Assembly: GCA_026413225.1 (NCBI GenBank)
Contig: CM048554.1
Span: forward strand, 94,529,963 to 94,593,962
Origin: Otis tarda
Taxonomy: Eukaryota; Chordata; Aves; Otidiformes; Otididae
Direction: 5' to 3'
DNA length: 64,000 nt
Shown here: positions 1 through 8,982 of the stretch, piece by piece
Numbering within the stretch: the first letter of the stretch is position 1
Layout of the letters: the number at the start of each line of letters is the position of its first letter
Translations under genes and position numbers: made by a program
The notes under the pieces: generated by a model
The model's database searches: none
The model's input: the letters and a program-made list of their open reading frames with translations, nothing else
What the model was told of the DNA's origin: nothing

Positions 1-280
1 AATTCTTCCTGTTTCTGGCACTCCCCTGCTTAGGGATTTTCTGAGCTGGAGGTTGCTTCTCTATCAGAGTGCTTAATGCTGCTTGACAGACCTCTCATCC
101 ATGAATTTCTCTATTAATTTTTAACATATGCATACTCTTGTATTCAAATCATCCTAAGGTAAGGATATCTGCTTTTTAGATTGTATGAAGCAGTCTCCTG
201 CTAAGTCTGCTGCTTGGTCATCTATTTTGTGCCCAACTTTCTTGATATGAGCATGACTCATATCTAATTGGTGGTTATCC
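1..280. other. Intergenic, no feature recognised
   Basis: AT-rich sequence ahead of the first CR1. I see no coding, RNA or repeat signal that I can name. Confidence 0.5.
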
Positions 281-1341
281 ACTCAGTGGATGAGGAAATG
301 GCTGGATGGCTGCACTCAAAAGAATTGTGGTCAATGGCTCCATGTCCAAGTGGAGACCAGTGACGAGTGGTGTTCCTCAGGGGTCCGTATTGGGACAGGC
401 ACTGCTTAACATCTTTGTTGGCGACATGGACAGTAGGATAGAGTGCAGCCTCAGCAAGTTTGCTGATGACACCAAGCTGTGTGGTGTGGTCAACATGCTG
501 GAAGGAAGGGATGCCATCCAGAGGGACATTGACAGGCTAGAGAGGTGGGCCTATGTAAACCTCATGAAGTTCAACAAGGCCAAGTGCAAGGTCCTGCACA
601 TGGGTCAATACAATCCCAAGCACAGATACAGGCCGGGTAGGAAATGGATTGAGAGCAGCCCTGAGGAGAAGGACTTGAGAGTGTTGGTTGATGAGAAGCT
701 CAATATGAGCTGGCAATATGCACTTGTGGCCCAGAAGGCCAACCGCATCCTGGGTTGCATCAAAAGAAGCATGGCCAGCAGGTCGAGGGAGGTGATCCCT
801 CCCCCTCTACTCTGCTCTCATGAGACCCCACCTGGAGTATTACGTCCAGCTCCGAGGCTCCTAAAAGGACATGGATCTGTTGGAGTGAGTCCAGAGGAGG
901 GCCACAAAGATGATCAGAGGGCTGGAACACCTCTCTTATGAAGACTGGCTGAGAGAGCTGGAGCTGTTGAGCCTGGAGAAGAGAAGGCACCAGGGAGACC
1001 TTATAGCCGTCGTCCAGTATCTAAATGGGGCCTACAGGAAAGCTGGAGAGGGACTTTTGACAAGGGCGTGTAGTGATAGGACAAAGGGTAAAGGCTTTAA
1101 ACTGAGAGTAGATTTAGATTAGACATAAGGAAGGAATTCTTTACTGTGAGCGTGGTGAGGCACTGGAACAGGTTGCCCAGAGAAGTTGTGGATGTCCCAT
1201 CCCTGGAAGTGTCCAAGGCCAGGCTGGATGGAGCTTTGAGCGACATGGTCTAGTGGAATGTGTCCCTGCCTATGGCAAGCGGGTTGGAAGTAGATGATTT
1301 TTAAGGTCCCTTCCAACCCAAACCATTCTATGATTCTCTAT
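281..1341 (+). mobile_element. CR1 LINE, 5'-truncated, reverse-transcriptase C-terminal part plus 3' end
   Basis: The longest open part (306-941) reads as the CR1 ORF2 reverse transcriptase, including [10 protein letters not shown] and the active-site block KFADDTKL. Later segments in other frames continue to the usual end of the protein, so the ORF is frameshifted and dead. The copy ends in the CR1 3' tail (cttccaacccaaaccattctatgattct). CR1 is the dominant LINE of birds. The left end near 281 is a 5' truncation typical of LINE insertion. No host function is inferred. Confidence 0.92.
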
Positions 1342-2441
1342 CCACTGCTCCCTGTGCTAGTCAGAACTTTAAAAATTCTGTAATTTCTTCTTGAGTAGCA
1401 TCTTTTCCAAGATGTTGATTACAAATTATTTATTTTTTTTTTCTGGGCAGACAAGCTATTCCTTACTTTGTTCATGCTCGTACTCGTCTAAACTATCTCA
1501 AATTCTGTAACTCTTTTTGACATGGACATCAAAACAGCTCACTGTTCATGAAGTGTAATGATGATTTGGTTGTCTATCCCCTTCCTACTACTATAACTAT
1601 TTGTATAACTATATCTCTGAAAATTAATTTTGTCAAAAGCTAAACTTACTGGCAGCTTTGCCATTAAATTCAGGGGGTCAGAATTTAATATATTGTTTTG
1701 CTTACTCTCCATCTAGTTTCCTCAGTCCATCCTGGGAAAATGTCCAAATGTGTTCCGTCCAAGTTTATGCCTTGGTTGCAGTTTTCCCATGTACAGAAGA
1801 CTAGAAGTATCTCTAATAATTTAGGACAAATATGCAGAAAGAAGTACTTTAGATGTTCTAATACGATCAAGGAGTCAGTTCATTATTTTACTAGTACCAT
1901 GAGAAAAATACTTGTGAATTCTCTTTTCATTCTGAGTGAAAATATCAGGGAGAAAGTTTCAGGGGAACACAGCAGTTCACACTCATTTTTGTTGCGGGAA
2001 TGTTCACACATTTTTATTGTGGAAGTTCACATTGTTTTCATTCTGGTCTGCTCATATAGAACTGTAATTTACATACAGAACAGTTTTAATTATTGTTTTT
2101 ATTGAAAAAAAAAATAGAAAGAAATTGTCCTTGAAAGCTTCTAATCATTTTTTACAGCCCTCATTAGAGAAAATATTACTGACCTACACTCTCTGTCACC
2201 CGGAGAAATGAATCACCTCTTCTGCCCTCAGACTTCTTTTTTAAAATTCTGGTTTTGTTGAAGTAAACAAACCAAGGAATAGAACAGAAAAGAACCTCCA
2301 TAAACATTGTCATGCAGTTGTGAGTAACATATTAAAAGAACAACCACTCTAAATTCTTCCATAGATTAACTCTAAATTTCTAACTCAACTATTTTTATTT
2401 AGCATGTCACAACCTTTTAAAAGATGATCTCTGTTCCAAGT

Positions 2442-2475
2442 TAAAAAAAACAACAACACCACCCCCCCCCCTTTT
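2442..2475 (+). repeat. Low-complexity A/CAA/C10/T tract
   Basis: An A8 run passes through CAACAACACCA into ten consecutive C's and then TTTT. A simple sequence tract, probably length-variable. Confidence 0.85.
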
Positions 2476-2670
2476 CCCTACTTCAATACTACCACAGCAA
2501 TAAAAGACACATGGATCTTAATGCACAGATAAGGTATTCCTCTCCACCTTGTGACAGTTCTAGGCTTTCATGAAGAGGTTACTAGTCCCAACCTATGCCA
2601 GGTTTTTCTTTGCATGTTAGAAATTACCATGTTCTAGGGACTGGGCTTTGCCTAGGACAATGATCCATTT

Positions 2671-2696
2671 TAAGTACATCAATTAAGTACATCAAT
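2671..2696 (+). repeat. Tandem duplication of a 13-bp unit
   Basis: The unit taagtacatcaat occurs twice head to tail, followed by a third decayed copy (tatgtatatcaat). Confidence 0.85.
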
Positions 2697-5600
2697 TATT
2701 ATGTATATCAATTACACAATTTGATTGATATAAATTATTTTGTGGAATTTATTATAAAAATATTGTTAAGAATGACATGATAAATAGACACAAAAAGTGA
2801 TTTGACAAATTCATGGCACAGAAAGCCTATCTTTAGCCTCCAAAAAGTGATGATCCAACCTTTGACTTGTGTTCCCTGAAGAACAGCCTGCCAATGCTGA
2901 TGGGTATGCTGGGAAGAACACCACTGTATGCTTACCTGCTTCATACATGCTTTCCCTAAATTCCACTAAATGTTGAAAAAACCTTTTTCCCAACCCAATG
3001 GGACCATTTGTTTTTCCTCAGTGTGACATTCTTACTTCTGTTGAAAACTGTTCTCTTCCCTGTGCCTACCCAAAATAAGAACTAAGCTGACTTAAACTAA
3101 GTTAAGGTCAAACTGGAATTTTCATAAGGTTCATGAAACTGTGCCTTGTCCCTAATTTTCATGTAAATGTTGAGCCACTGATACAATGGTAGAAAACACT
3201 GATATTGAATAAGGCTTAAAGGGAAAATGAGGTTTCTCTCAGTGAAAATGAATGACGGATTGCACTAAAGCCAAGCACTTTGAAGAGATCAGCATGATTG
3301 AGGAGCTTGAAACAAGGTAACATTTTAGGATAAGGAAACAATACAAGGAGTAAAGATTTAAAGGACACATCATTATGTTCTCTATTAACCTAGCAATAAA
3401 TAATGTCCACGTTAATTTTGTGAATGCCTTCTAATATATTTGTTAATTATCATGTAGATTGACAGATTCCAATTTTGTCCTTTTTTTTGGCTATGCATGA
3501 TACAGTAGAAAGTCTTATTCATAGAACAAAAATTAACTCTTAATAGTGTTTAAAAAGAAAACCAAAGTTGTGCTACTGGTTACATACACCTAAGAAAGCA
3601 CTGAAGTGCAGTGATGGAAGGAAAGATGCCTGCATTGACATAATACAGTATGATACACCAAACTCAGGAACCTAGTTTGGTCTGCGGTAATCTTAAATGA
3701 ACTATGGTATTAAATCAAACAGAAGAAATTTCAAGAAGCTACAGTCAATTTTCTTTACAGAAGTTTAAGGACTTAAACCTCCCCCCCAGCTCCCCAAATT
3801 AGTTATTATTGTCAATGGTTAATAGCGTGTACTTGCACAGTACCAGCTCCAGTATTTTCTGTGCCATAGGGCTTGCAGGTTTTACTGAATTCTAAGCCAC
3901 ATAACACAAAGAACAATGTACAAAGATTCAAGTACAAGACCATGTTCTGTTAAATCCTGCCAAACCCAGTTTCACTACCTTCTCTTTGGACATGAGGAAA
4001 AAAAAAAAATAGGAAAAGTAGAGTTAATCGCAGAATTTTAAGATATGGCACTGCCATTAGCCCATACGCTTTCTGCCCCCTTGAAACTTGTGGGATTATC
4101 AAGTGGTGACAAGTGCAGCTCAGTCAAGTGAGAAGGCACACCTGCTCCCTGTTGGTATGTACACTATCTAGTTCAAGTATGATACTAATCCCTCGTCCTG
4201 GTCAAAATGAAGACTGTATCTTGTTTCATATACTTTAATTTCTACAATACCACTCCTCTGCTTTCTCTGTCTTTTTACCACACGAATATTTTATTAATAA
4301 ACAAACTTGTGGAATTTACTTTTAAGTAGCATCTAAGACATTTTTCATAGTTTGGACTTATTTCTCACTATACAGAAGAGTTACTATAACGGTTCTTTTT
4401 ACATAAATATTTTATTTTATAAACAATATAACCTTAAAATTTATTTTAAAATTTATTTTCTTTATAACACAAAATTTTTGCAGTTCTGTTTTTGGCACTG
4501 TGCCACTGTCTTGCCTGGGAAAGTGAGGATGGTATTTAGGGAAGGCCACTGATATAATTCTTTATTTTTCCATACTATGACTGCTATCGCCACAATGCAT
4601 ATCAGGTTTTTTTTTTTGAGGAATATGGTAATAGCATTGTCTTCTGACTCACTTATTCTTTTTTCATTCACACATTCTCTCAATGATCTGTAAAAATCCC
4701 TTTTTTTTTTTTTCAGTATGTGCAATGGGAATTTTTAAAGAGTCAGTTAATTATTAGCAGTTATCAACCCTAGCTACAAACATGTCCAACAAAACTGTTT
4801 CAGAAATCATTTCACTTTCTGTACAGGCCCACTTTTTGTACTGTTCTCACCCTGTGACCCCATACATGATGCCCTACACAAGTACTTCTACCACTCCCAA
4901 TCTTTAGTGCATTCACTGATCTTGCTGCACATCGTGGCATCTTGATGACAAGCTTTTACTTGCAAGAGCAAAGAAGCGTGAAAGAGGACAAGACAAGTCT
5001 CTGAGTCGAGGCAGGAAAAGAGGCACATCCACTACTGCAGTGCAGGGGAGAACAGCACCACAGGGACAACTGCTAGGCTCATCTTACAAGCCATGCTAGC
5101 TTAACCTGGCTTTTGGAAACAGCACTGCAGTTAAGACTCACGTGGCACCATGCTATCTTCCATCTGGGAGGTGATCAGTAACTTTGGTATGAATGAGCCC
5201 ACTTCACTGGCTGGCCCATACCACAGCCCCCTACCTTCTCTCAAGAAATAACTCTCTGCAAAAAATACATGTGTTCTTCTGGTCTCATCTTCTATTTATG
5301 TGGAGTAGAGATGTTTCTTCTGCACTGGCGACCAATTGCCTCTTATTTCTTGACCCATGTCAAGAAATTTGACATTTTCTTAACCATTTCTTAACCAGTC
5401 ACAATGACCAATGTGCCTTATGGAGTTTTGTGTTCTACACAACTGAGTAAAGTGCAGGTAGACTTAGAGCACTACAAAGAGTAGCTGTCCTAGAAGTTGT
5501 CTACAATGACTATGAAAGACAAACATAGCTCTCATATGCCAAGGAATGTCTAACCGACATATCCTCAACAGTGGTCTTGTCAATAGACATTGTGAATACT

Positions 5601-6359
5601 CAGAAATTTGACCTCAAATTTATCTGTGAGCACCCTCTTACAGAGCTGTGTGAATACAGCCTTTCCCAGGAATACTAAACAAGGGATGAAATTTCTGTCT
5701 TCAAAAAATATAACAAAAAGTCAGCACATCAACGGAATACTATTTTTAAGATTGAAGTTTATAGGTCTTACATTGGCACAAGAGAAAGGTCACTATTTTA
5801 ATAATTTAAAAAATACTAACTTTGCTATTAAACTGTGTGGCTTTTTACATTTTTGCATGCACTTGACACCTGCAGTGTCCTGCCCAAAAGTTGAACCTCT
5901 GAATTCTGTTTGTGGAACGGATCATTCTTCAGATAAAGATCTGTTCATTTTATTAAAATAAGGGATAAAATGCTTTGAATTTATACATTCTGAATGTTAA
6001 GGAATAAATAAAAAACATTCAGATAGCTTGTGGTAACATGGCATCAAACTACCATTTTGCCTATACTGTGCATGAAACGATTATGTCCAGTCTGACAAAA
6101 ACAAGTTCTTCCTTTAAACTGTGAATTATGGTAATCATTTTACACACAGGGACATGAAAAAAATTTCACTGAAGTCTTGAAAACCTTGCTTGTTACTCAG
6201 TTTAGACTAGGGCAGAAACCTTATTTACCAAATAGGAATGGACCTGGCAGAGTGATGCTAATTTCTTCAAAATTACCATTTACTGCCAAAATACAGGAAA
6301 ATTTTAACAAAAGACTCAAGGATTGTATTTTTCTTTTAGTGGGAAATAAATTATTTTGG

Positions 6360-6385
6360 TTTTTTTTTTCTTTTTTTTTTTTTTA
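6360..6385 (+). repeat. Poly-T tract
   Basis: An almost pure T run interrupted by one C. Low complexity; a possible reversed poly-A tail, but no retrocopy is recognisable beside it. Confidence 0.8.
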
Positions 6386-6964
6386 CTGTTTGTTAAACTA
6401 CATAAACCCCTAACTGTTTAGAATGGAAAAGATTTTTTGATCATGATGAAGTTACACTCATGGCTTATTTGCTCAAGCAAGTTAAATATTTATGTAACCA
6501 TTTAAGTCAAAACAAAAAAGATTTGTGGTCGGAATATAGCTATAATATTTTAAATTTTTTTTTTTTTAAAGCAGCCTGAATTCTTAACTAGTTACTGGTC
6601 TCTGATGTTTGGTATTTCAATATTTTATTGATAAAGGTATGCAGTGCTGTACAAAACATAAAATCTTTATATACTCTAAGGGCAAATTACTTCCCTTCCC
6701 ACTTGGGAATAGTTTATTTTTAATGCTGTTCTTTAAGTTTCTAATTCTTCATGGGTTCTAGGGCAATTTTGAATTACAACATACATATTTAATAGTAATG
6801 ACATCCAGAGAAATATTTTCTGTGGCGTATATAATACATACACATTAATAGTAATATACAAAAAAAAAAGTAAGACATACACAATATAGTTATCTGCTTA
6901 CTGACCTATAACTAATTATAGTTATATAGTATCTGCTGCTCTTCTCATCAGATTATGAGCCCAT

Positions 6965-7695
6965 CTGGATTGCCATGAACTGTCCTTCACTCACTGGTCA
7001 TGAGCACCACAACCACTGCACAGCCACCTGCCTGCTGCCTGTGCCCTCACACCAAATGGAAACCTCGCATAAGCATTTGCCTCGCCAGAATGAGCCTCCC
7101 AAACACCACCACTTCTCCACCAGCAGGCCCTTTCTTGCAACCTAAAAACTGCACCCATGACCAACCACCCAAGCAGCTTATGAATAACCACCACACTGTG
7201 CTTCCACCTGCACTGCCCTCACAGGAAGCTAATACATGCTGCAAACAAAATTGCCCTTCACAAGCCAACAGACCCTCTGCAGGTTTACTAGCTCTCCAGA
7301 ATCCTCCTCAACTCCATTATAACTTGGTTCATGAATGCTGCCACATGCCAGCATCCTCCACACTGCCCTGACAACAAACAGAGAAGTACAGCATGTGTCC
7401 ACTGCTCTGAGGGGAAGCTTCCAATTCTCCTGTCCACCCAAACCAAGTTCCCTTGTTGCAGAGCTGCAAGCCCATATGAACTCCTGCCGCCCATCAACCA
7501 TCCCACACATAGCTTGTGAGTACCGTCACAACACTGTCACAGTAAACTGAAGCCCAGTAAAGCTGTCAGCCATTTCCTGGCACAGCTGTTCCACCACACA
7601 CACCACTAGGTACCTTCTCCTGAGAGAACAAGTCCACCTGAACACACACTTCAGACACCTTGGGTATAGCCTAAAGCGCTGCCACATGCTACTGT
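6965..7695. repeat. C/A-rich, G-poor strand-asymmetric segment, possibly a decayed minisatellite
   Basis: The + strand is visibly rich in C and A and poor in G for about 700 bases, ending where the CR1 begins. Short related words recur without clean periodicity: gctgccacatgc at 7337 and 7678, and variants of cactgccctcaca, cacactgccctga and ctgtgccctcacacc. Several frames on both strands stay open for 60-120 codons, as expected from skewed composition. I do not recognise a family. A degenerate tandem array is my best guess; an unnamed interspersed repeat is possible. Confidence 0.4.
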
Positions 7696-7702
7696 CTCAT
7701 AC

Positions 7703-8556
7703 CATAGAATCACAGAATAGTTTGGATTGGAAGGGACCTTTAAAGGTCACCTAGTCCAACCCCCCTGCAAGCAGCAGGGACATCTTCAACTAGATCAGGT
7801 TGCTCAGAGCCCTGTCCAACCTGGCCTTGAATGTTTCCAGGGATGGGGCATCTACCACCTCTCTGGGCAACCTGTTCCACTGTTCCACCACCCTCACTGG
7901 AAATAATTTTTTCCTGATGTTTAATCTGAATCTACCTCTCTCTATTTTAAAACCATTACCCCTCATCCTCCCACAACAGGCCTTGCCAAAGATTTTCTCC
8001 CCCTCATTTCTATAAGCCCCCTTTAGGTACTGCAAGACTGCTTTAAAGTCTCCCTCGAGCCTACTCCAGGCTGAACAGCCCCTACTCTCCCATCCTGTGC
8101 TCATAGGAGAGCTGCTCTGGCCCTCTGATCATCTTCGTGACCTCCTCTGGACTTGATCCAACAGATCCACATCCTTCACATGTTGGGAGCTCCAGAACTG
8201 GATGCAGTACTCCAGGTGGGGTCTCACCAGGGCAGAGTAGAGGAGGAGAATCGCCTCCCTCGACCTGCTGGCCATGTTTCTTTTGATGCAGCCCAGGATG
8301 TGGTTGTCTTTCTGGGCTGCAAGTGTACACTGCTGGCTCATGTTGAGCTTCTTGTCCTCTAGCACCCCCAAGTCCTTCTCCTCAGGGCTGCTCTCAATCT
8401 GTTCTCCACTCAGCCTGCATTTGTGCCTTGGATTGCCCTGACCCAGGTGTAGGACCTTGCACTTGGCCTTGCGGAACTTCACGAGGTTTGCACCGGCCCA
8501 CCTCTCCAGACGGTCAAGGTTCCCCCGCTTCCCTCCAGCATGCCAAGCCCGGGGCA
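7703..8556 (-). mobile_element. CR1 LINE, antisense to LMBRD1, abutting the promoter island
   Basis: Read on the - strand, this runs from reverse-transcriptase C-terminal sequence ([41 protein letters not shown]) to the CR1 3' end near 7703-7760 (catagaatcacagaatag at its + strand start). The frame breaks near the end of the protein. The 5' limit is in the CpG island at about 8556, where the copy becomes CpG-rich. It lies about 370 bases from the LMBRD1 start codon. Confidence 0.92.
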
Positions 8557-8767
8557 AATGCGAGGACCGCCCCCCCAGCCCCGCCCCCATCCCCTCGTCG
8601 CACACCCCGGCCCGCCCGGCCCCTCCGGCCGCGCCTCTCTCGTGTCACAAAGTAAGGCGGCGGACAGCCCCCGCGTGGCGAGCCCCAGGCTACCAGCCCC
8701 TCGCTGCTGCTTGCCGTGGCCGCAGCTGGGCGCGCCGGCGCGGGGCAGGAGCCACTGATCGCCGACT

Positions 8768-8777
8768 GAAAGCGAAA
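8768..8777 (+). promoter_or_regulatory. IRF/ISRE-like GAAAnnGAAA motif
   Basis: GAAAGCGAAA is an exact GAAANNGAAA pair about 150 bases before the LMBRD1 ATG, inside the CpG island. Such motifs bind interferon regulatory factors, but a single 10-bp match also arises by chance. Confidence 0.3.
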
Positions 8778-8797
8778 GCTGTCACCGCGGCGGGCGC

Positions 8798-8807
8798 GCG
8801 ACGTCGC
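8798..8807. promoter_or_regulatory. CRE-like palindrome GCGACGTCGC
   Basis: A perfect 10-bp palindrome with a central ACGT core in the LMBRD1 promoter. A CRE half-site TGACG also sits at 8851-8855. Both could bind CREB/ATF factors; motif match by eye only. Confidence 0.3.
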
Positions 8808-8840
8808 ACTCCGCGGCCCGCCCGGCTGTTGTTACGCACG

Positions 8841-8854
8841 GTTCCCATAGTGAC
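8841..8854 (+). promoter_or_regulatory. RFX X-box-like inverted repeat
   Basis: GTTCCCATAGTGAC resembles the RFX X-box, with one mismatch in each half-site (half-sites GTTCCC and AGTGAC separated by AT). It sits 70-80 bases before the ATG, where X-boxes are usually found. Confidence 0.3.
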
Positions 8855-8858
8855 GCCA

Positions 8859-8876
8859 TGCCCGCCCCTTTAAAAG
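8859..8876 (+). promoter_or_regulatory. LMBRD1: GC box and adjacent TATA-like element of LMBRD1
   Basis: The sequence gcccgccccttt is a reverse-strand Sp1-type GC box. It runs directly into TTTAAAAG at 8869-8876, a weak TATA-like element about 50 bases before the ATG. The spacing suits a short 5' UTR starting near 8900. Motif match by eye only. Confidence 0.5.
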
Positions 8877-8919
8877 CCCCCGCCTCAAAGGGGTGGGCAC
8901 GCCGCTGTTGACAGAAGCG

Positions 8920-8930
8920 AAGATGGCGGC
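8920..8930 (+). promoter_or_regulatory. LMBRD1: YY1-type element overlapping the LMBRD1 start codon
   Basis: AAGATGGCGGC is an exact match to the well-known YY1 promoter-proximal motif, which often overlaps the first ATG of housekeeping genes just downstream of the start site. Here the motif's ATG is the initiator codon. Confidence 0.65.
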
Positions 8931-8982
8931 GGCTGCTTCTGAGCTGGTGACGGGATGGTGCCTCTTCGGCCTGGCGCTGCTG
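8923..8982 (+). CDS. LMBRD1: LMBRD1 exon 1 (coding part), residues 1-20
   Basis: Sixty coding bases encode a short Ala-rich start followed by [15 protein letters not shown], the first half of transmembrane span 1. The ATG was chosen because the context is strong (A at -3, G at +4) and the protein N-terminus then matches LMBD1. The frame is open upstream to a GTG at 8893, but there is no upstream in-frame ATG. The donor is CTG|gtgaga at 8983, in phase 0. The start codon is embedded in an AAGATGGCGGC element, a YY1-type motif. Confidence 0.95.

Larger units (their letters stand above)
1342..6960. other. Intergenic stretch upstream of LMBRD1, no gene recognised
   Basis: About 5.6 kb of AT-rich, CpG-poor DNA. 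ORFs of 60-135 codons occur, but none reads like a known protein or shows flanking splice signals with conserved phase. Short low-complexity tracts are present: an A-run into CAA repeats and ten C's near 2442-2475, a 13-bp direct repeat at 2671-2696, and T-rich runs at 4700-4712 and 6360-6384. In humans LMBRD1 and COL19A1 are divergent neighbours, so this side would face COL19A1, but no collagen exon is visible. Confidence 0.6.

Noticed and set aside
306..941. 211-codon reverse-transcriptase-like ORF as a host gene
   Set aside because: It is the broken C-terminal half of CR1 ORF2, with the usual 3' tail and frame changes; a dead LINE copy.
1698..2105. 135-codon ORF in the intergenic region
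   Set aside because: Low-complexity hydrophobic sequence with no recognisable domain, no promoter and no splice signals; length is within chance for AT-rich DNA of this size.
5608..5961. 117-codon ORF, possible exon of a neighbouring gene
   Set aside because: No collagen Gly-X-Y pattern or other known family, and no convincing splice sites at its ends.
8893..8922. In-frame upstream extension of LMBRD1 from a GTG at 8893
   Set aside because: Not an ATG; the ATG at 8923 has a strong context and gives the expected N-terminus. This stretch is more likely 5' UTR or start-site DNA.
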